Positions 27,077-35,568 of a DNA stretch of 64,000 nt are shown piece by piece. Every line of letters begins with the position of its first letter. The stretch's first letter is position 1. The stretch spans positions 1 to 64,000 of the forward strand of contig NZ_JOEQ01000030.1 of assembly GCF_000721075.1 (NCBI RefSeq), in the 5' to 3' direction. A program made the position numbers and the translations under genes. The notes under the pieces are model-generated. The model did no database searches. It saw only the letters and a program-made list of their open reading frames with translations, and was not told where the DNA came from. This stretch comes from Streptosporangium amethystogenes (lineage in GTDB: Bacteria > Actinomycetota > Actinomycetes > Streptosporangiales > Streptosporangiaceae).

Positions 27077-28018
27077 TCAGGCGGCCCTGGTCACCCGGCG
27101 GGAGGCCAGGCGTCCCGCGTCGGGCCAGCGGACGTCGACGGCCCAGCCCGCCCGTTCCAGCAGCCAGATGAGCCTGGCGCTCGGATCGACCTGACCGCGC
27201 AGGACACCGTGCCTGGCACAGGTGGGGTCGGCGTGGTGCAGGTTGTGCCACGCCTCCCCCAGCGAGACCACCGCGAGCCACCACACGTTGCGGGAGCGGT
27301 CCCTGACCGAGAACTCCTCCCTGCCGAACGTGTGGCAGATCGAGTTGATCGACCAGGTCACGTGGTGCAGGACGAAGACGCGTACCGGACCGCCCCAGAA
27401 ACCCGCGGTGAGCGCGGCCTGCCAGGAGCCGCCCCAGAGCCCGCCGGCCAGCGCGGGCAGGCCCACCGACAGCAGGATGACCGGCACGTAGGCCAGGTTG
27501 TGCGAGAGGAGTCTGATCGGCCGGTCGGCGAGGAGATCGGGGCAGAAACGCCGCCTGGAGGTCTGTTCCGGGCTGAACAGCCAGCCGACATGGGCATGGA
27601 AGAGCCCTCTGGACAACCCGGCGAATCCGGGGCCGAACCGCCACGGCGAGTGCGGATCGCCGTCCCTGTCGGCGTACTTGTGGTGCCGGCGATGGTCGGC
27701 CACCCAGCGGATCACCGGGCCCTGCAACGACATGCCCCCGGCGATCGCCAGCACCACCCGGAGCCAGGTGGGGGCCTGGAACGAACGGTGGGTGAAGTGC
27801 CGGTGGTAGCCGACGGTGACGCCGAACCCGGTGACGAGGTACATCACCGCGGCGATGACCATGTCCCGCCACCCGAGCCCCCACCCCCAGGCGAAGGGCA
27901 CGGCGGCCAGGACGGCGAGGAAGGGGGCGACGACGAACAGGACGATCAGGAGGCGTTCGAACCACGGCACGGGCCGGTCGGCGAGGTCCTGCGGCGCGAC
28001 GGCGGAGGAGGATGCCAT
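27077..28018 (-). CDS. acyl-CoA (delta-9 type) fatty acid desaturase
   Basis: The 313-residue membrane protein has all three histidine boxes of the stearoyl-CoA desaturase family: HRHFTH, HRRHH and HNLHH. They coordinate the di-iron centre at the cytoplasmic face. About four to five hydrophobic segments surround them. The ATG at 28018 gives an ordinary N-terminus; a longer frame to 28132 lacks family similarity. It would introduce a double bond into membrane fatty acids. Confidence 0.9.
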   Translation of the reverse strand: MASSSAVAPQDLADRPVPWFERLLIVLFVVAPFLAVLAAVPFAWGWGLGWRDMVIAAVMYLVTGFGVTVGYHRHFTHRSFQAPTWLRVVLAIAGGMSLQGPVIRWVADHRRHHKYADRDGDPHSPWRFGPGFAGLSRGLFHAHVGWLFSPEQTSRRRFCPDLLADRPIRLLSHNLAYVPVILLSVGLPALAGGLWGGSWQAALTAGFWGGPVRVFVLHHVTWSINSICHTFGREEFSVRDRSRNVWWLAVVSLGEAWHNLHHADPTCARHGVLRGQVDPSARLIWLLERAGWAVDVRWPDAGRLASRRVTRAA

Positions 28019-28159
28019 GCCTGCCGAAGCTAATCGCCCGCCGCGCGGAAAGCTCCGCACCCCAGGGCGATTTATCGCCTCGCTCTTGTCAGCCCGATGA
28101 CAATCCCCAGGTGACGCGGCCCGATGCGGCATGCCGCCCGTCTCAGGGCCTCCGTACCA

Positions 28160-28208
28160 GGCCCTGCCCGACCGATCCCGCCGTGGCGAGGATCGGTCGG
28201 GCAGGGCC
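28160..28208. terminator. 19-bp perfect hairpin terminator
   Basis: Arms 28160-28178 and 28190-28208 pair perfectly around an 11-base loop. The hairpin lies just beyond the stop of the thioesterase-like gene and upstream of the desaturase gene, so it ends the former transcript. Confidence 0.85.
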
Positions 28209-28246
28209 GTAAGGCGGCCGCGGGCGAAGGTCCCGGGGGGCGGGAG

Positions 28247-28972
28247 CTAGGCGGGAGCGATCCAGACGGCCTTGGCGGCGGCGACCAGCGTGCCGTCGAC
28301 CTCGTAGATGGCGCTCTCCCCGAAGAGCTTGCGTCCCTCGCGGCCGCCGGCGCGGGCGACGACGGAGTAGGTGCCGCCGGGGTAGATCCGGCGGTGCAGC
28401 CGCGCGGTCAGCCGGCCGAGCAGGGCGAACTCGCCCGGCTGGAAGTGCGCCCAGCCGGTGGGGCAGTCGAGGGCGGCCCAGACGATCGCGTCGGGGACGG
28501 CGCCGTCCTCGTCGGTGACGGTCATCGGGACCCGCCAGCCGGCGGCGATCAGGCCGGTGCCGGACACCGGGCCGGGGAAGATCCGCAGGCCGTCGCCGGG
28601 ATCGCGCATGCCGCACGCGAAGCAGCCGGGGAAGGCGTGTTCGACGAGGCCGGCGAAGCCGCCCTCGGCCCGCGCCGCCTCGTTGAAGGGCACGAAGGCC
28701 GGTACGTCGAACTCCTCGGTGACCGTGATGGCCTCGACAAGGAGCCTCTCACCGTCGGTGAGGGTCGCGGTGTTGGCGAGGTGGCGCAGGGACAGCTCGG
28801 TATCCAGTGGCGTGGGCGCATGCAGCGTGACCTCGACAGCCGAGTCGTGCCGGGCGCCGTGCAACGCCTCGGAAACCGTGCCCGCGATCCATCCGCCGTT
28901 CGCGGAGCCCTCGGGACCGCGGAAACGCGCCGGAACGGTCAGCACGGTCTGCAGCTCGGCAGCCGTCGTCAT
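28247..28972 (-). CDS. hotdog-fold thioesterase-like protein
   Basis: The 241-residue protein looks like a double hotdog acyl-CoA thioesterase-like protein. It has GPEGSANGGWIAGTVSEAL near the start and the central FPGCFACGMRDPGDGLRIFP motif typical of an uncharacterised actinobacterial group. The start has an excellent AGGAGGT site. The nearby desaturase supports a lipid role, but a terminator separates them. No catalytic residue is assigned. Confidence 0.75.
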   Translation of the reverse strand: MTTAAELQTVLTVPARFRGPEGSANGGWIAGTVSEALHGARHDSAVEVTLHAPTPLDTELSLRHLANTATLTDGERLLVEAITVTEEFDVPAFVPFNEAARAEGGFAGLVEHAFPGCFACGMRDPGDGLRIFPGPVSGTGLIAAGWRVPMTVTDEDGAVPDAIVWAALDCPTGWAHFQPGEFALLGRLTARLHRRIYPGGTYSVVARAGGREGRKLFGESAIYEVDGTLVAAAKAVWIAPA

Positions 28973-29176
28973 GCCGCACCTCCTGTCGCCTTTTAGGGCG
29001 ATTTATCCTCAAAACAACGGTATTCGGACTGACCGATTTTACCGGGCTGCTTGTACATACAGCCAACTCGGGGTCGATGACGCCTCGATGAGCAGCGGGT
29101 AACACCGATATGACGTTCGGCGGGCGGCATCGGATTACCCGCCTCCGCGACCTGTCGGCACGCCCCCGGCGACGAC

Positions 29177-29222
29177 CGCGCGGCACGGTCCGCGCGGCAC
29201 GGTCCGCGCGGCTTGGTCCGCG
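29177..29222. repeat. 14-bp tandem repeat, about 3.3 units
   Basis: The unit CGCGCGGCACGGTC occurs at 29177-29190 and 29191-29204, then with two changes at 29205-29218, and begins a fourth time. It lies in the 310-base gap between the thioesterase-like gene and glnA2, where I see no gene. It may be a simple tandem expansion, or part of the leader of the downstream thioesterase gene. Confidence 0.75.
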
Positions 29223-29233
29223 CGGTCGTTCCA

Positions 29234-29266
29234 GGCACGACGGGAGGTCCTGACGCCCGCCGTGCC
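29234..29266 (-). terminator. glnA2 terminator hairpin
   Basis: An imperfect 11-bp stem (29234-29244 with 29256-29266, one mismatch) lies 16 bases beyond the glnA2 stop codon. Confidence 0.55.
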
Positions 29267-29282
29267 GGTAACACGGAAGCGG

Positions 29283-30644
29283 CTAGAGGACCGGCAGGTA
29301 GCGGCCGAGCTCGAACTCGGTGACCTGGCGGCGGTACTCGTTCCACTCGGCGCGCTTGTTGCGCAGGAAGTAGTCGAAGACGTGCTCGCCGAGGGTCTCG
29401 GCGACGAGCTCGCTGCGCTCCATGACCGCGATGGCCTCGTCCAGCGACTGGGGCAGCGGCTGGATGCCCAGCGCCCTGCGCTCGGCCGAGGTCAGCGCCC
29501 AGACGTCGTCCTCGGCGCCGGGGGGCATCTCGTACCCCTCCGCGATTCCCTTCAGACCGGCCGCCAGGATCACGGCGAAGGCCAGGTAGGGGTTGCAGGC
29601 GGAGTCGAGCGAGCGGAACTCGATGCGGGTCGAGCCGCCCTTGTGCGGCTTGTACATCGGCACCCGGACCAGGGCCGAGCGGTTGTTGTGGCCCCAGGAG
29701 ATGTAGCTCGGGGCCTCGCCGCCGGCTCCGGCGATCGCCTCGGCGCCGCCCCAGAGCCGCTTGTAGGAGTTGACCCACTGGTTGCAGACCGCGGTGATCT
29801 CGGCGGCGTGCACCAGCAGGCCACCGATGAAGGAGCGGCCGATCTTGGAGAGCTGGTAGTCGGCGCCCGGCTCGTAGAAGGCGTTACGGTCGCCCTCGAA
29901 GAGCGACATGTGGGTGTGCATGCCGGAGCCGGGATGCTCGGTGAAGGGCTTGGGCATGAAGCTCGCCCAGATGCCCTGCTCCAGCGCGACCTCCTTCATG
30001 ACCAGGCGGAAGGTCATGATGTTGTCGGCGGTGGTGAGCGCGTCGGCGTAGCGCAGGTCGATCTCCTGCTGGCCCGGACCGCCCTCGTGGTGGCTGTACT
30101 CGACGGAGATGCCCATCGACTCCAGCATCATGATCGCGTTACGCCGGAAGTCGTGGCCGGAGCTGTGCGGGGTGTGGTCGAAGTAGCCGCCGCCGTCGAT
30201 CGGCTCGGGCCGCTCACTGCCCTCAGGCCGGTTCTTCAGCAGGAAGAACTCGATCTCCGGGTGGGTGTAGAAACTGAAGCCCATGTCGGAGGCCTTCGAC
30301 AGGGTGCGCTTGAGCACCCAGCGCGGGTCCGCGTGCGAGGGCGAGCCGTCCGGCATGAGGATGTCGCAGAACATCCGGGCCGCACCCGGCGTCTCACTGC
30401 GCCACGGAAGGATCTGGAAGGTCGACGGGTCGGGCTTGGCGAGCATGTCCGACTCGTAGACCCGGGCGAAGCCCTCGATCGCCGAGCCGTCGAAGCCGAT
30501 GCCCTCGGCGAAGGCCCCCTCAAGTTCGGCCGGGGCGATGGCCACCGACTTCAGGAACCCGAGCACATCGGTGAACCACAGCCGGATGAACCGGATGTCG
30601 CGCTCCTCAAGGGTGCGGAGAACGAACTCCTGCTGGCGGTCCAA
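29283..30644 (-). CDS. glnA2: glutamine synthetase, GlnA2-like
   Basis: The 453-residue protein follows mycobacterial GlnA2 closely from its first residues (DRQQEFVLRTLEERDIRFIR). It has all glutamine synthetase signatures: GFDGSAIEGF, the active-site EIEFFLL and MPKPFTEHPGSGMHTHMSLF, and the ATP/Glu-binding NNRSALVRVPMYKPHKGGS. The start is a TTG at 30644 with GAAGGAGA in front. The family makes glutamine, or in some GlnA2-4 lineages glutamylates other amines. The usual adenylylated Tyr motif (NLYDLP) is replaced by DDVWALTSAE, so the site for GlnE is absent. A GlnR-like box lies about 65 bases upstream. Confidence 0.92.
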   Translation of the reverse strand: MDRQQEFVLRTLEERDIRFIRLWFTDVLGFLKSVAIAPAELEGAFAEGIGFDGSAIEGFARVYESDMLAKPDPSTFQILPWRSETPGAARMFCDILMPDGSPSHADPRWVLKRTLSKASDMGFSFYTHPEIEFFLLKNRPEGSERPEPIDGGGYFDHTPHSSGHDFRRNAIMMLESMGISVEYSHHEGGPGQQEIDLRYADALTTADNIMTFRLVMKEVALEQGIWASFMPKPFTEHPGSGMHTHMSLFEGDRNAFYEPGADYQLSKIGRSFIGGLLVHAAEITAVCNQWVNSYKRLWGGAEAIAGAGGEAPSYISWGHNNRSALVRVPMYKPHKGGSTRIEFRSLDSACNPYLAFAVILAAGLKGIAEGYEMPPGAEDDVWALTSAERRALGIQPLPQSLDEAIAVMERSELVAETLGEHVFDYFLRNKRAEWNEYRRQVTEFELGRYLPVL

Positions 30645-30708
30645 GGCTTCTCCTTCATTGCTGACGTGCTGCGACACGCCTGGTGGTCTATCAGTTTGCC
30701 CGCTAAGT

Positions 30709-30724
30709 GTTTCGCACACGTTAC
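30709..30724 (-). promoter_or_regulatory. GlnR-like nitrogen-control box upstream of glnA2
   Basis: On the minus strand the sequence reads GTAAC-GTGTGC-GAAAC, a perfect match to the GlnR half-site gTnAC-n6-GaAAC. Overlapping on the other strand, GTTAC-GAGTAA-GAACA (30720-30735) is a near match. A full tandem second site on the same strand is weak. Position, about 65-80 bases before the glnA2 start, fits nitrogen control by GlnR. Confidence 0.6.
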
Positions 30725-30827
30725 GAGTAAGAACAGTGAGATGCGCGTCGCGCCTCCGCGCGACAGGCCCCGTCTCCTCTTACAGTGTGCGACCGGAGCC
30801 GCTGGAAGTTCGATCCGGGGGGAAACG

Positions 30828-31658
30828 ATGACGCGCGCCGAAGTTCACGAACCACCGTACGCGGTCTCGTCACCGGTCAGGCTCACCGAACGCCTCGCGG
30901 CATTGACGATGCCCTGCCCCGTCCACCCGTCGATACACCTGGTCGAGGCCGCCGCGTCCGACTGGGCCCGCGCGGCCGGGCTGCCCCCGGATCCCGCCGC
31001 CTCCTGGCTGGCCGGGCGGGCGTTCGCCCGCTGCGAAACCCGCGCGGTCACGTTGCTCGCCCGCTGGCTGACCTGGGGGGCGCGGCTGCGCGAGGAGCCC
31101 GCGGCGCTCCCCCCGGTCCTCGCCGTGGCCGCGGGCGGCGAGCCGGGCACGGCACCGCTGACGCGGGCCTTCGCCGACCTCTGGGGAGCGTGTGCCCCTC
31201 GGATGAGTGACGCGTGGCGCGAGCGCTTCACCGCCGGACTGGCCACCGGCGAGCCCCCGAACGCCTTCGGCCGCCTGCCGCTGGACCTGGTGGAGCCCTG
31301 CTACGGGGTGGAGGTGCCCGCCCCGGTGCGGCGGAGCCCGCGCTGGCGAGCGCTCGTCGAGGCGAGCGGCGACGTGACCACCTGGTGCGCGGAGGCGGCG
31401 GCCGGACACGACGGCGCGAGAGGCGCCTTCCTGGAACGCTCCAACCGGGTGGCGGAGGAGCGGGTGATCGACCGCGTGGCCGCCCGGATGGAGGAGCTGT
31501 GGACGGCGGCCCGCGCGATCCCGGCGCTCACCGAGCGGCACGATCTCGGCTTCGCCACCTCCCAGGAGGTGACGCGGGTGGCATGCGCTTTCTTGACCAT
31601 TCCGAGGGCTTATCTGGAGTGGCTCCTGGAAACGCCCCGCTATCGTCACTTAGGGTAA
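30828..31658 (+). CDS. terpene-synthase-fold protein lacking both metal motifs (pseudoenzyme)
   Basis: The 276-residue protein is homologous along its length to the terpene synthase at 32239-33348. Shared stretches include CPVHPSIHLVEA versus CRMHPSVDVIGA, FADLW, VEPCYGVEVPAPVR and PRAYLEWLLE. Where the synthase has the aspartate-rich FHFDDEWDE, this protein has WGARLREEP. Where it has the NSE motif NDVTAWCNDVASHHKE, this one has GDVTTWCAEAAAGHDGA. It therefore cannot bind the magnesium trinuclear cluster and should be catalytically dead. A GGGGGGAAACG leader precedes the ATG. It is first in a three-gene operon with an EF-hand protein and the active synthase. Confidence 0.8.
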   Translation: MTRAEVHEPPYAVSSPVRLTERLAALTMPCPVHPSIHLVEAAASDWARAAGLPPDPAASWLAGRAFARCETRAVTLLARWLTWGARLREEPAALPPVLAVAAGGEPGTAPLTRAFADLWGACAPRMSDAWRERFTAGLATGEPPNAFGRLPLDLVEPCYGVEVPAPVRRSPRWRALVEASGDVTTWCAEAAAGHDGARGAFLERSNRVAEERVIDRVAARMEELWTAARAIPALTERHDLGFATSQEVTRVACAFLTIPRAYLEWLLETPRYRHLG

Positions 31659-31693
31659 CAGTTCGAGTTCATCAAGTGACGACGGAGTGAACG

Positions 31694-32239
31694 ATGAGCA
31701 CCAGGCTCCTCAACCGCAAGCTCGACCGTGCCTTCGAGCACATGGACGTCGACGGCAGCGGATCGATCGAGCGCGAGGACCTTCTCGGCCTCGGAGCCCG
31801 GATCCTCGTCGGCTTCGGTGAGTCGCCGACCTCCCCGGCCGGCAGCAGGCTCGCCCAGGGCTTCGAGGAGATCTGGCGGACGCTGACCGCGGAGATCGAC
31901 ACCGACGGCGACCGCGCGATCTCCCCGGAGGAGTTCCGCGCCGGTATGACCTCCGCGTTCGTCGAGGGCGACCGGTTCGACGCGGTCTTCGGGCCCGCGG
32001 CCGAGGCGGCGGCCTGGCTGTGCGACCCCGACGGCGACGGCGCCGTCGGGCCGGACGAGTTCTGGGTCATGATGGCCGCGTTCGGCACCTCCCGCGAGGA
32101 CGTGACGGCCGCCTTCGAGCGGCTCGACGCGGACGGCGACGGCGCGGTGTCCGTGGGCGAACTGGTCGAGGCGACCCGGCAGTTCTACACGAGCGCCGAT
32201 CCGGACGTGGCCGGCAACTGGCTGTTCGGTCCGCTGTAG
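31694..32239 (+). CDS. four-EF-hand calcium-binding protein (calerythrin-like)
   Basis: The 181-residue protein has four EF-hand loops: DVDGSGSIERED, DTDGDRAISPEE, DPDGDGAVGPDE and DADGDGAVSVGE. All four keep the 1-3-5-12 ligand pattern. Size and spacing match the prokaryotic calerythrin/sarcoplasmic-type sensors. It is cytoplasmic. It lies 35 bases after the pseudoenzyme gene, and its TAG stop overlaps a GTG that can start the terpene synthase. Co-translation suggests that it works with the synthase pair. Confidence 0.9.
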   Translation: MSTRLLNRKLDRAFEHMDVDGSGSIEREDLLGLGARILVGFGESPTSPAGSRLAQGFEEIWRTLTAEIDTDGDRAISPEEFRAGMTSAFVEGDRFDAVFGPAAEAAAWLCDPDGDGAVGPDEFWVMMAAFGTSREDVTAAFERLDADGDGAVSVGELVEATRQFYTSADPDVAGNWLFGPL

Positions 32240-33348
32240 TGGCTCTCACCCCAACGTTCGGCGATCCCCTGACCTTTCCCCGACCCCACTCACAACCCTT
32301 GTCACACTCCCTGCACCCCTCTCCCTCACCTGTCACGCGTCCCTTCGCCGCCCCGCCCCCCGGGGCCGCGGAATGCCCGGAGCCGCCACCCTCCTCCGGG
32401 GTGGTCGCGGCTTCGCTGCTCCCCCTCGCCGAGCTCGTACCGGCGATGTCGGCACCGTGCCGGATGCATCCCTCGGTCGACGTGATCGGCGCCGAACTCG
32501 CCCGCTGGGCCCGCGAGGTCGGACTGGAGGCGCCCCCGCGCGCCGGATTCGACCGGATGGCGGGCCGTGCCTTCGCCGGGTTCGGCGTGGAGGCGGCGCT
32601 GTTGTTCGCCAAGTGGCTGACCTGGCTGTTCCATTTCGACGACGAGTGGGACGAGAAGCCCGCCGGGCGTGCGGCCGAGGTCGTGGAGGCCACCTTCGCC
32701 AGGCTCGACCTCGTCGCGCGTGCTCCCGTCCACGCCTCCTCGCCCGTCGAGATCGCCTTCGCCGACCTCTGGAAGATCACCGCGGGGCGGATGAGCACCC
32801 GGTGGCGGCACCGGTTCCTGGCCGGGCTGGCGACGCAGGGCGAGGCATGCCGCACCGAGGCCGAGAACCGGTGCGCGGGCCGGGTGCCCTCCCCCACGGA
32901 GTATCCGCGGCTGCGCCGGGGCACCGCGGGCCCCTACCTGTTCGACCTGGTGGAGCCGTGCCTGGGGGTGGAGGTGCCCGCGGGGCTGCGTGAGAGCACG
33001 ACCTGGCGGACGCTGGTGGACGCCTGCAACGACGTCACCGCGTGGTGCAACGACGTCGCCTCGCACCACAAGGAGCGGGCCAACGGCGACGTGCACAACT
33101 ACGTGACGGTCGCCGCGACCGCGTTCGGGCTCTCCGACGGCGCCGCCGTCACCTGGGTGAACGACCGGATCGCCGCCCGCGCCGAGGACCTGCGGATCTC
33201 CACGCGCCGGCTGCCGGCGCTGTTCGACCGGTTCGAGCTGTCGACCGGCCAGGCCAGGGAGATCAGCAAGGTCGCGTGCGCGTTCCTCGCGGCGCCGAGA
33301 GCGCAGCTGGAATGGCTCCTGGAGTCCAGCCGATACGACGTGCCGTGA
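32239..33348 (+). CDS. class I terpene synthase
   Basis: The product, up to 369 residues, has the class I terpene cyclase metal motifs FHFDDEWDE (aspartate-rich) and NDVTAWCNDVASHHKE (NSE triad), with a C-terminal conserved region. It should ionise and cyclise an isoprenoid diphosphate. The GTG at 32239 overlaps the previous stop codon (TAGTG). That start gives a proline-rich disordered N-terminus of about 65 residues, as in 2-methylisoborneol synthases. No prenyl methyltransferase is adjacent, so that product is not indicated. A shorter start such as the ATG at 32446 is possible but lacks a ribosome site. Confidence 0.85.
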   Translation: MALTPTFGDPLTFPRPHSQPLSHSLHPSPSPVTRPFAAPPPGAAECPEPPPSSGVVAASLLPLAELVPAMSAPCRMHPSVDVIGAELARWAREVGLEAPPRAGFDRMAGRAFAGFGVEAALLFAKWLTWLFHFDDEWDEKPAGRAAEVVEATFARLDLVARAPVHASSPVEIAFADLWKITAGRMSTRWRHRFLAGLATQGEACRTEAENRCAGRVPSPTEYPRLRRGTAGPYLFDLVEPCLGVEVPAGLRESTTWRTLVDACNDVTAWCNDVASHHKERANGDVHNYVTVAATAFGLSDGAAVTWVNDRIAARAEDLRISTRRLPALFDRFELSTGQAREISKVACAFLAAPRAQLEWLLESSRYDVP

Positions 33349-33355
33349 CCGGCCC

Positions 33356-33389
33356 GCTCCCACCCGGGCGAACTCGCCCGGGTGGGAGC
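33356..33389. terminator. hairpin after terpene synthase operon
   Basis: Perfect 15-bp arms (33356-33370 and 33375-33389) flank a four-base loop, seven bases after the stop codon. Confidence 0.85.
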
Positions 33390-33530
33390 GCCTGCCTCGG
33401 GTTCCGCCGGCGATCGGACCGGCGCTGGGGCTCCATACGAGATACGCCCCGTTTTGATCGCTTATTGATTGAATTGCGTTTCGAGCCGGTTAAGGTCCTT
33501 CCAAGTACCAGATGAAGGGCCTGAACCACC

Positions 33531-35483
33531 ATGCGCGGGCTGAACCTGTCGATCCCAAGGGTGACGCCCGTCCAGGGGCGGGTCGCGGCGGTGCTGATCA
33601 CCAGCACGTCCGTCGCGATGGTGTGCGTCAACGTCTGGATCACGGCGCAGCTCCCGCAACCCTCCTACACGCCGCTGCCGTTCGCGCCGGAGGACGTGGC
33701 CGGCACCGCGTTCCCCATCCTTGGAGCGCTGCTGGCGTTCCAGCGGCCCCGGTTGGTCATCGGCTGGCTGCTCTGCCTGGGCGGGCTGTTCTCCGCGCTG
33801 AACAGCCTCACGGTGAACCTCGCCCAGCTGGGCGTGATACGGGGGTGGACGACCGCCCCCAAGGTGCTCTGGACGGTCGCCGGGGTGAGCTGGAATCTGA
33901 CCATCCTGCTTCTGGTCGTGCTGCTGCCGCTGCTCTACCCGGACGGGAGACTGCCCTCCCCGCGCTGGCGACCGCTGGTCTGGAGCTCGGTCGCCGTCCT
34001 GGCGGTCGAGGTGTTCGTGATGGGGCTCGTATCCTCACCCGAGCAGCCGGAATCGCCCCCCTTCATGTTGTTCCTGTACATGATCACCAATGTGGTGATA
34101 CTCCTGGCCTTCGTCTCGCTGGCCACCCGGTTCCGGAGATCGGACCCGGAGGGGCGCAGGCAGATCCTGTGGCCGCTGGTCGCGATCGCCGCGGTCGTCG
34201 TCCCCTGGGTGCTCGGCAACCCGGTGTGGTGGCTGGCGTCGTTCACGATCCCGCTGGTCCCGCTCGCGATCACCTTCTCGGTGCTGCGGTACCGCCTCTA
34301 CGGGATCGACACGCTCATCACCAGGGCCCTGGTCGGCGCGGGCCTGGTCGGCGTGATCGGCGGGGTGTACGTGGCGGTGGGCACCGCCTCCAGCCTGTTC
34401 CTGTCCGATGTGGACCGGATCGGCGGCCTGGTCGCCGCGCTCTGCGCGGGCGCGTTCTTCCAACCGATACGGCGGGTGCTCCAGCGTGGCGCCGACCGCC
34501 TGCTCTACGGCAGCAAGGGCGACCCGGTGGCACTGGCCGCCGAACTCGGGCGCAGGCTGCAGCACGCCGATCCGGCGGGCGGGCTGGCCGTCGCCCTGGA
34601 GGTACTGCGCGACGGTCTGGTCGTCACCGGTACGGGCGTGCGCTTCTCCGGCGGCTGGCCCGAGGAGGCGACGGCGGGGACACTGGAGGAGGTGACGCGC
34701 GACATCCGGCTCGTGTGGCACGGCGAGCCCGTCGGCCGCCTGCTCATCGGCCCGCCGGGGGCCAGGCGCCTGCCGGCCGCGCACAACGAGCGGGTCATCG
34801 CCGCGCTCACGCCGTACGTGGCGGACGCGGCCCACGCGGTCCGGCTGGTCGGCGCGCTGCGGCGTTCCCGGGAGCGGATCGTCACCACCCGCGAGGAGGA
34901 ACGCCGCCGCCTCCGCCGCGACCTGCACGACGGCCTCGGCCAGTCACTCAGCGGGATGGCGATGTCCATCAACGTGGCCAGGCACTCCCTGCGCGTCTCC
35001 CCCGAGACGGCCGAGCGCATGCTCGGCGAGCTGCGCTCCGGCATGGACAGCGTCACCAGCGACATCAGGCACCTGGTGTACGGCCTGCGACCGCCCACCC
35101 TCGACGAGCTGGGCCTGGCCGGCGCGGTGGCGGAGATGGCGGGCCCCGGCGTCACCGTGGAGGTCAGGGGCGAGCTGTCGGGGCTGCCCGCCGCCACCGA
35201 GGTGGCCGCGTACCGGATCGCACAGGAGGCGCTGACCAACGTCCGCAAGCACGCCGGCGCCACGACGGTGCGGCTGTCGCTGGAACGCGGCGAGGACTCC
35301 TTGGGCATCCGGGTGCACGACGACGGGGTCGGCATCCCCATGGAGCGTCGCTCGGGGATCGGGCTGGCCTCGATGCGCGAGCGAGCCGCCGAACTCGGCG
35401 GGACATGCATGATCACGACACCTCCCGAAGGGGGCACCATGGTCGAAGCCGTTCTTCCGGTGAACTTGAATGTGGAGATATGA
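33531..35483 (+). CDS. NarL-type sensor histidine kinase, multi-pass membrane
   Basis: The 650-residue protein has about eight membrane segments in residues 15-300, then a linker. Next comes a HisKA_3 dimerisation helix with the phospho-acceptor in RRDLHDGLG (His466), and a HATPase domain with N box IAQEALTNVRKHA and G1 box VHDDGVGIP. It is closely related to the kinase at 37065-39161; the HisKA_3 region is nearly the same. The signal is probably sensed within the membrane. The cognate regulator is most likely the fusion protein encoded next. Confidence 0.9.
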   Translation: MRGLNLSIPRVTPVQGRVAAVLITSTSVAMVCVNVWITAQLPQPSYTPLPFAPEDVAGTAFPILGALLAFQRPRLVIGWLLCLGGLFSALNSLTVNLAQLGVIRGWTTAPKVLWTVAGVSWNLTILLLVVLLPLLYPDGRLPSPRWRPLVWSSVAVLAVEVFVMGLVSSPEQPESPPFMLFLYMITNVVILLAFVSLATRFRRSDPEGRRQILWPLVAIAAVVVPWVLGNPVWWLASFTIPLVPLAITFSVLRYRLYGIDTLITRALVGAGLVGVIGGVYVAVGTASSLFLSDVDRIGGLVAALCAGAFFQPIRRVLQRGADRLLYGSKGDPVALAAELGRRLQHADPAGGLAVALEVLRDGLVVTGTGVRFSGGWPEEATAGTLEEVTRDIRLVWHGEPVGRLLIGPPGARRLPAAHNERVIAALTPYVADAAHAVRLVGALRRSRERIVTTREEERRRLRRDLHDGLGQSLSGMAMSINVARHSLRVSPETAERMLGELRSGMDSVTSDIRHLVYGLRPPTLDELGLAGAVAEMAGPGVTVEVRGELSGLPAATEVAAYRIAQEALTNVRKHAGATTVRLSLERGEDSLGIRVHDDGVGIPMERRSGIGLASMRERAAELGGTCMITTPPEGGTMVEAVLPVNLNVEI

Positions 35484-35568
35484 CCACCGATGATTTCTTA
35501 CAGCCTGCGAACGATGGTGAGTATTGCCCTATGACGTTGGCCCAGGTAGCTCTAGCCTTACGCCTGCA

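Noticed and set aside
29177..29222. tandem repeat as a CRISPR or origin iteron array
   Set aside because: Units are contiguous 14-mers with no spacers, only three copies, and no replication gene nearby.
29262..31658. 798-codon open frame on the plus strand over glnA2
   Set aside because: Its first ~520 codons are antisense to glnA2 and show no family; only the last 276 residues from 30828 are a real protein.
32239..33348. 2-methylisoborneol synthase assignment
   Set aside because: The Pro-rich N-terminus is suggestive, but the partner GPP methyltransferase gene is absent and the motifs do not specify the product.
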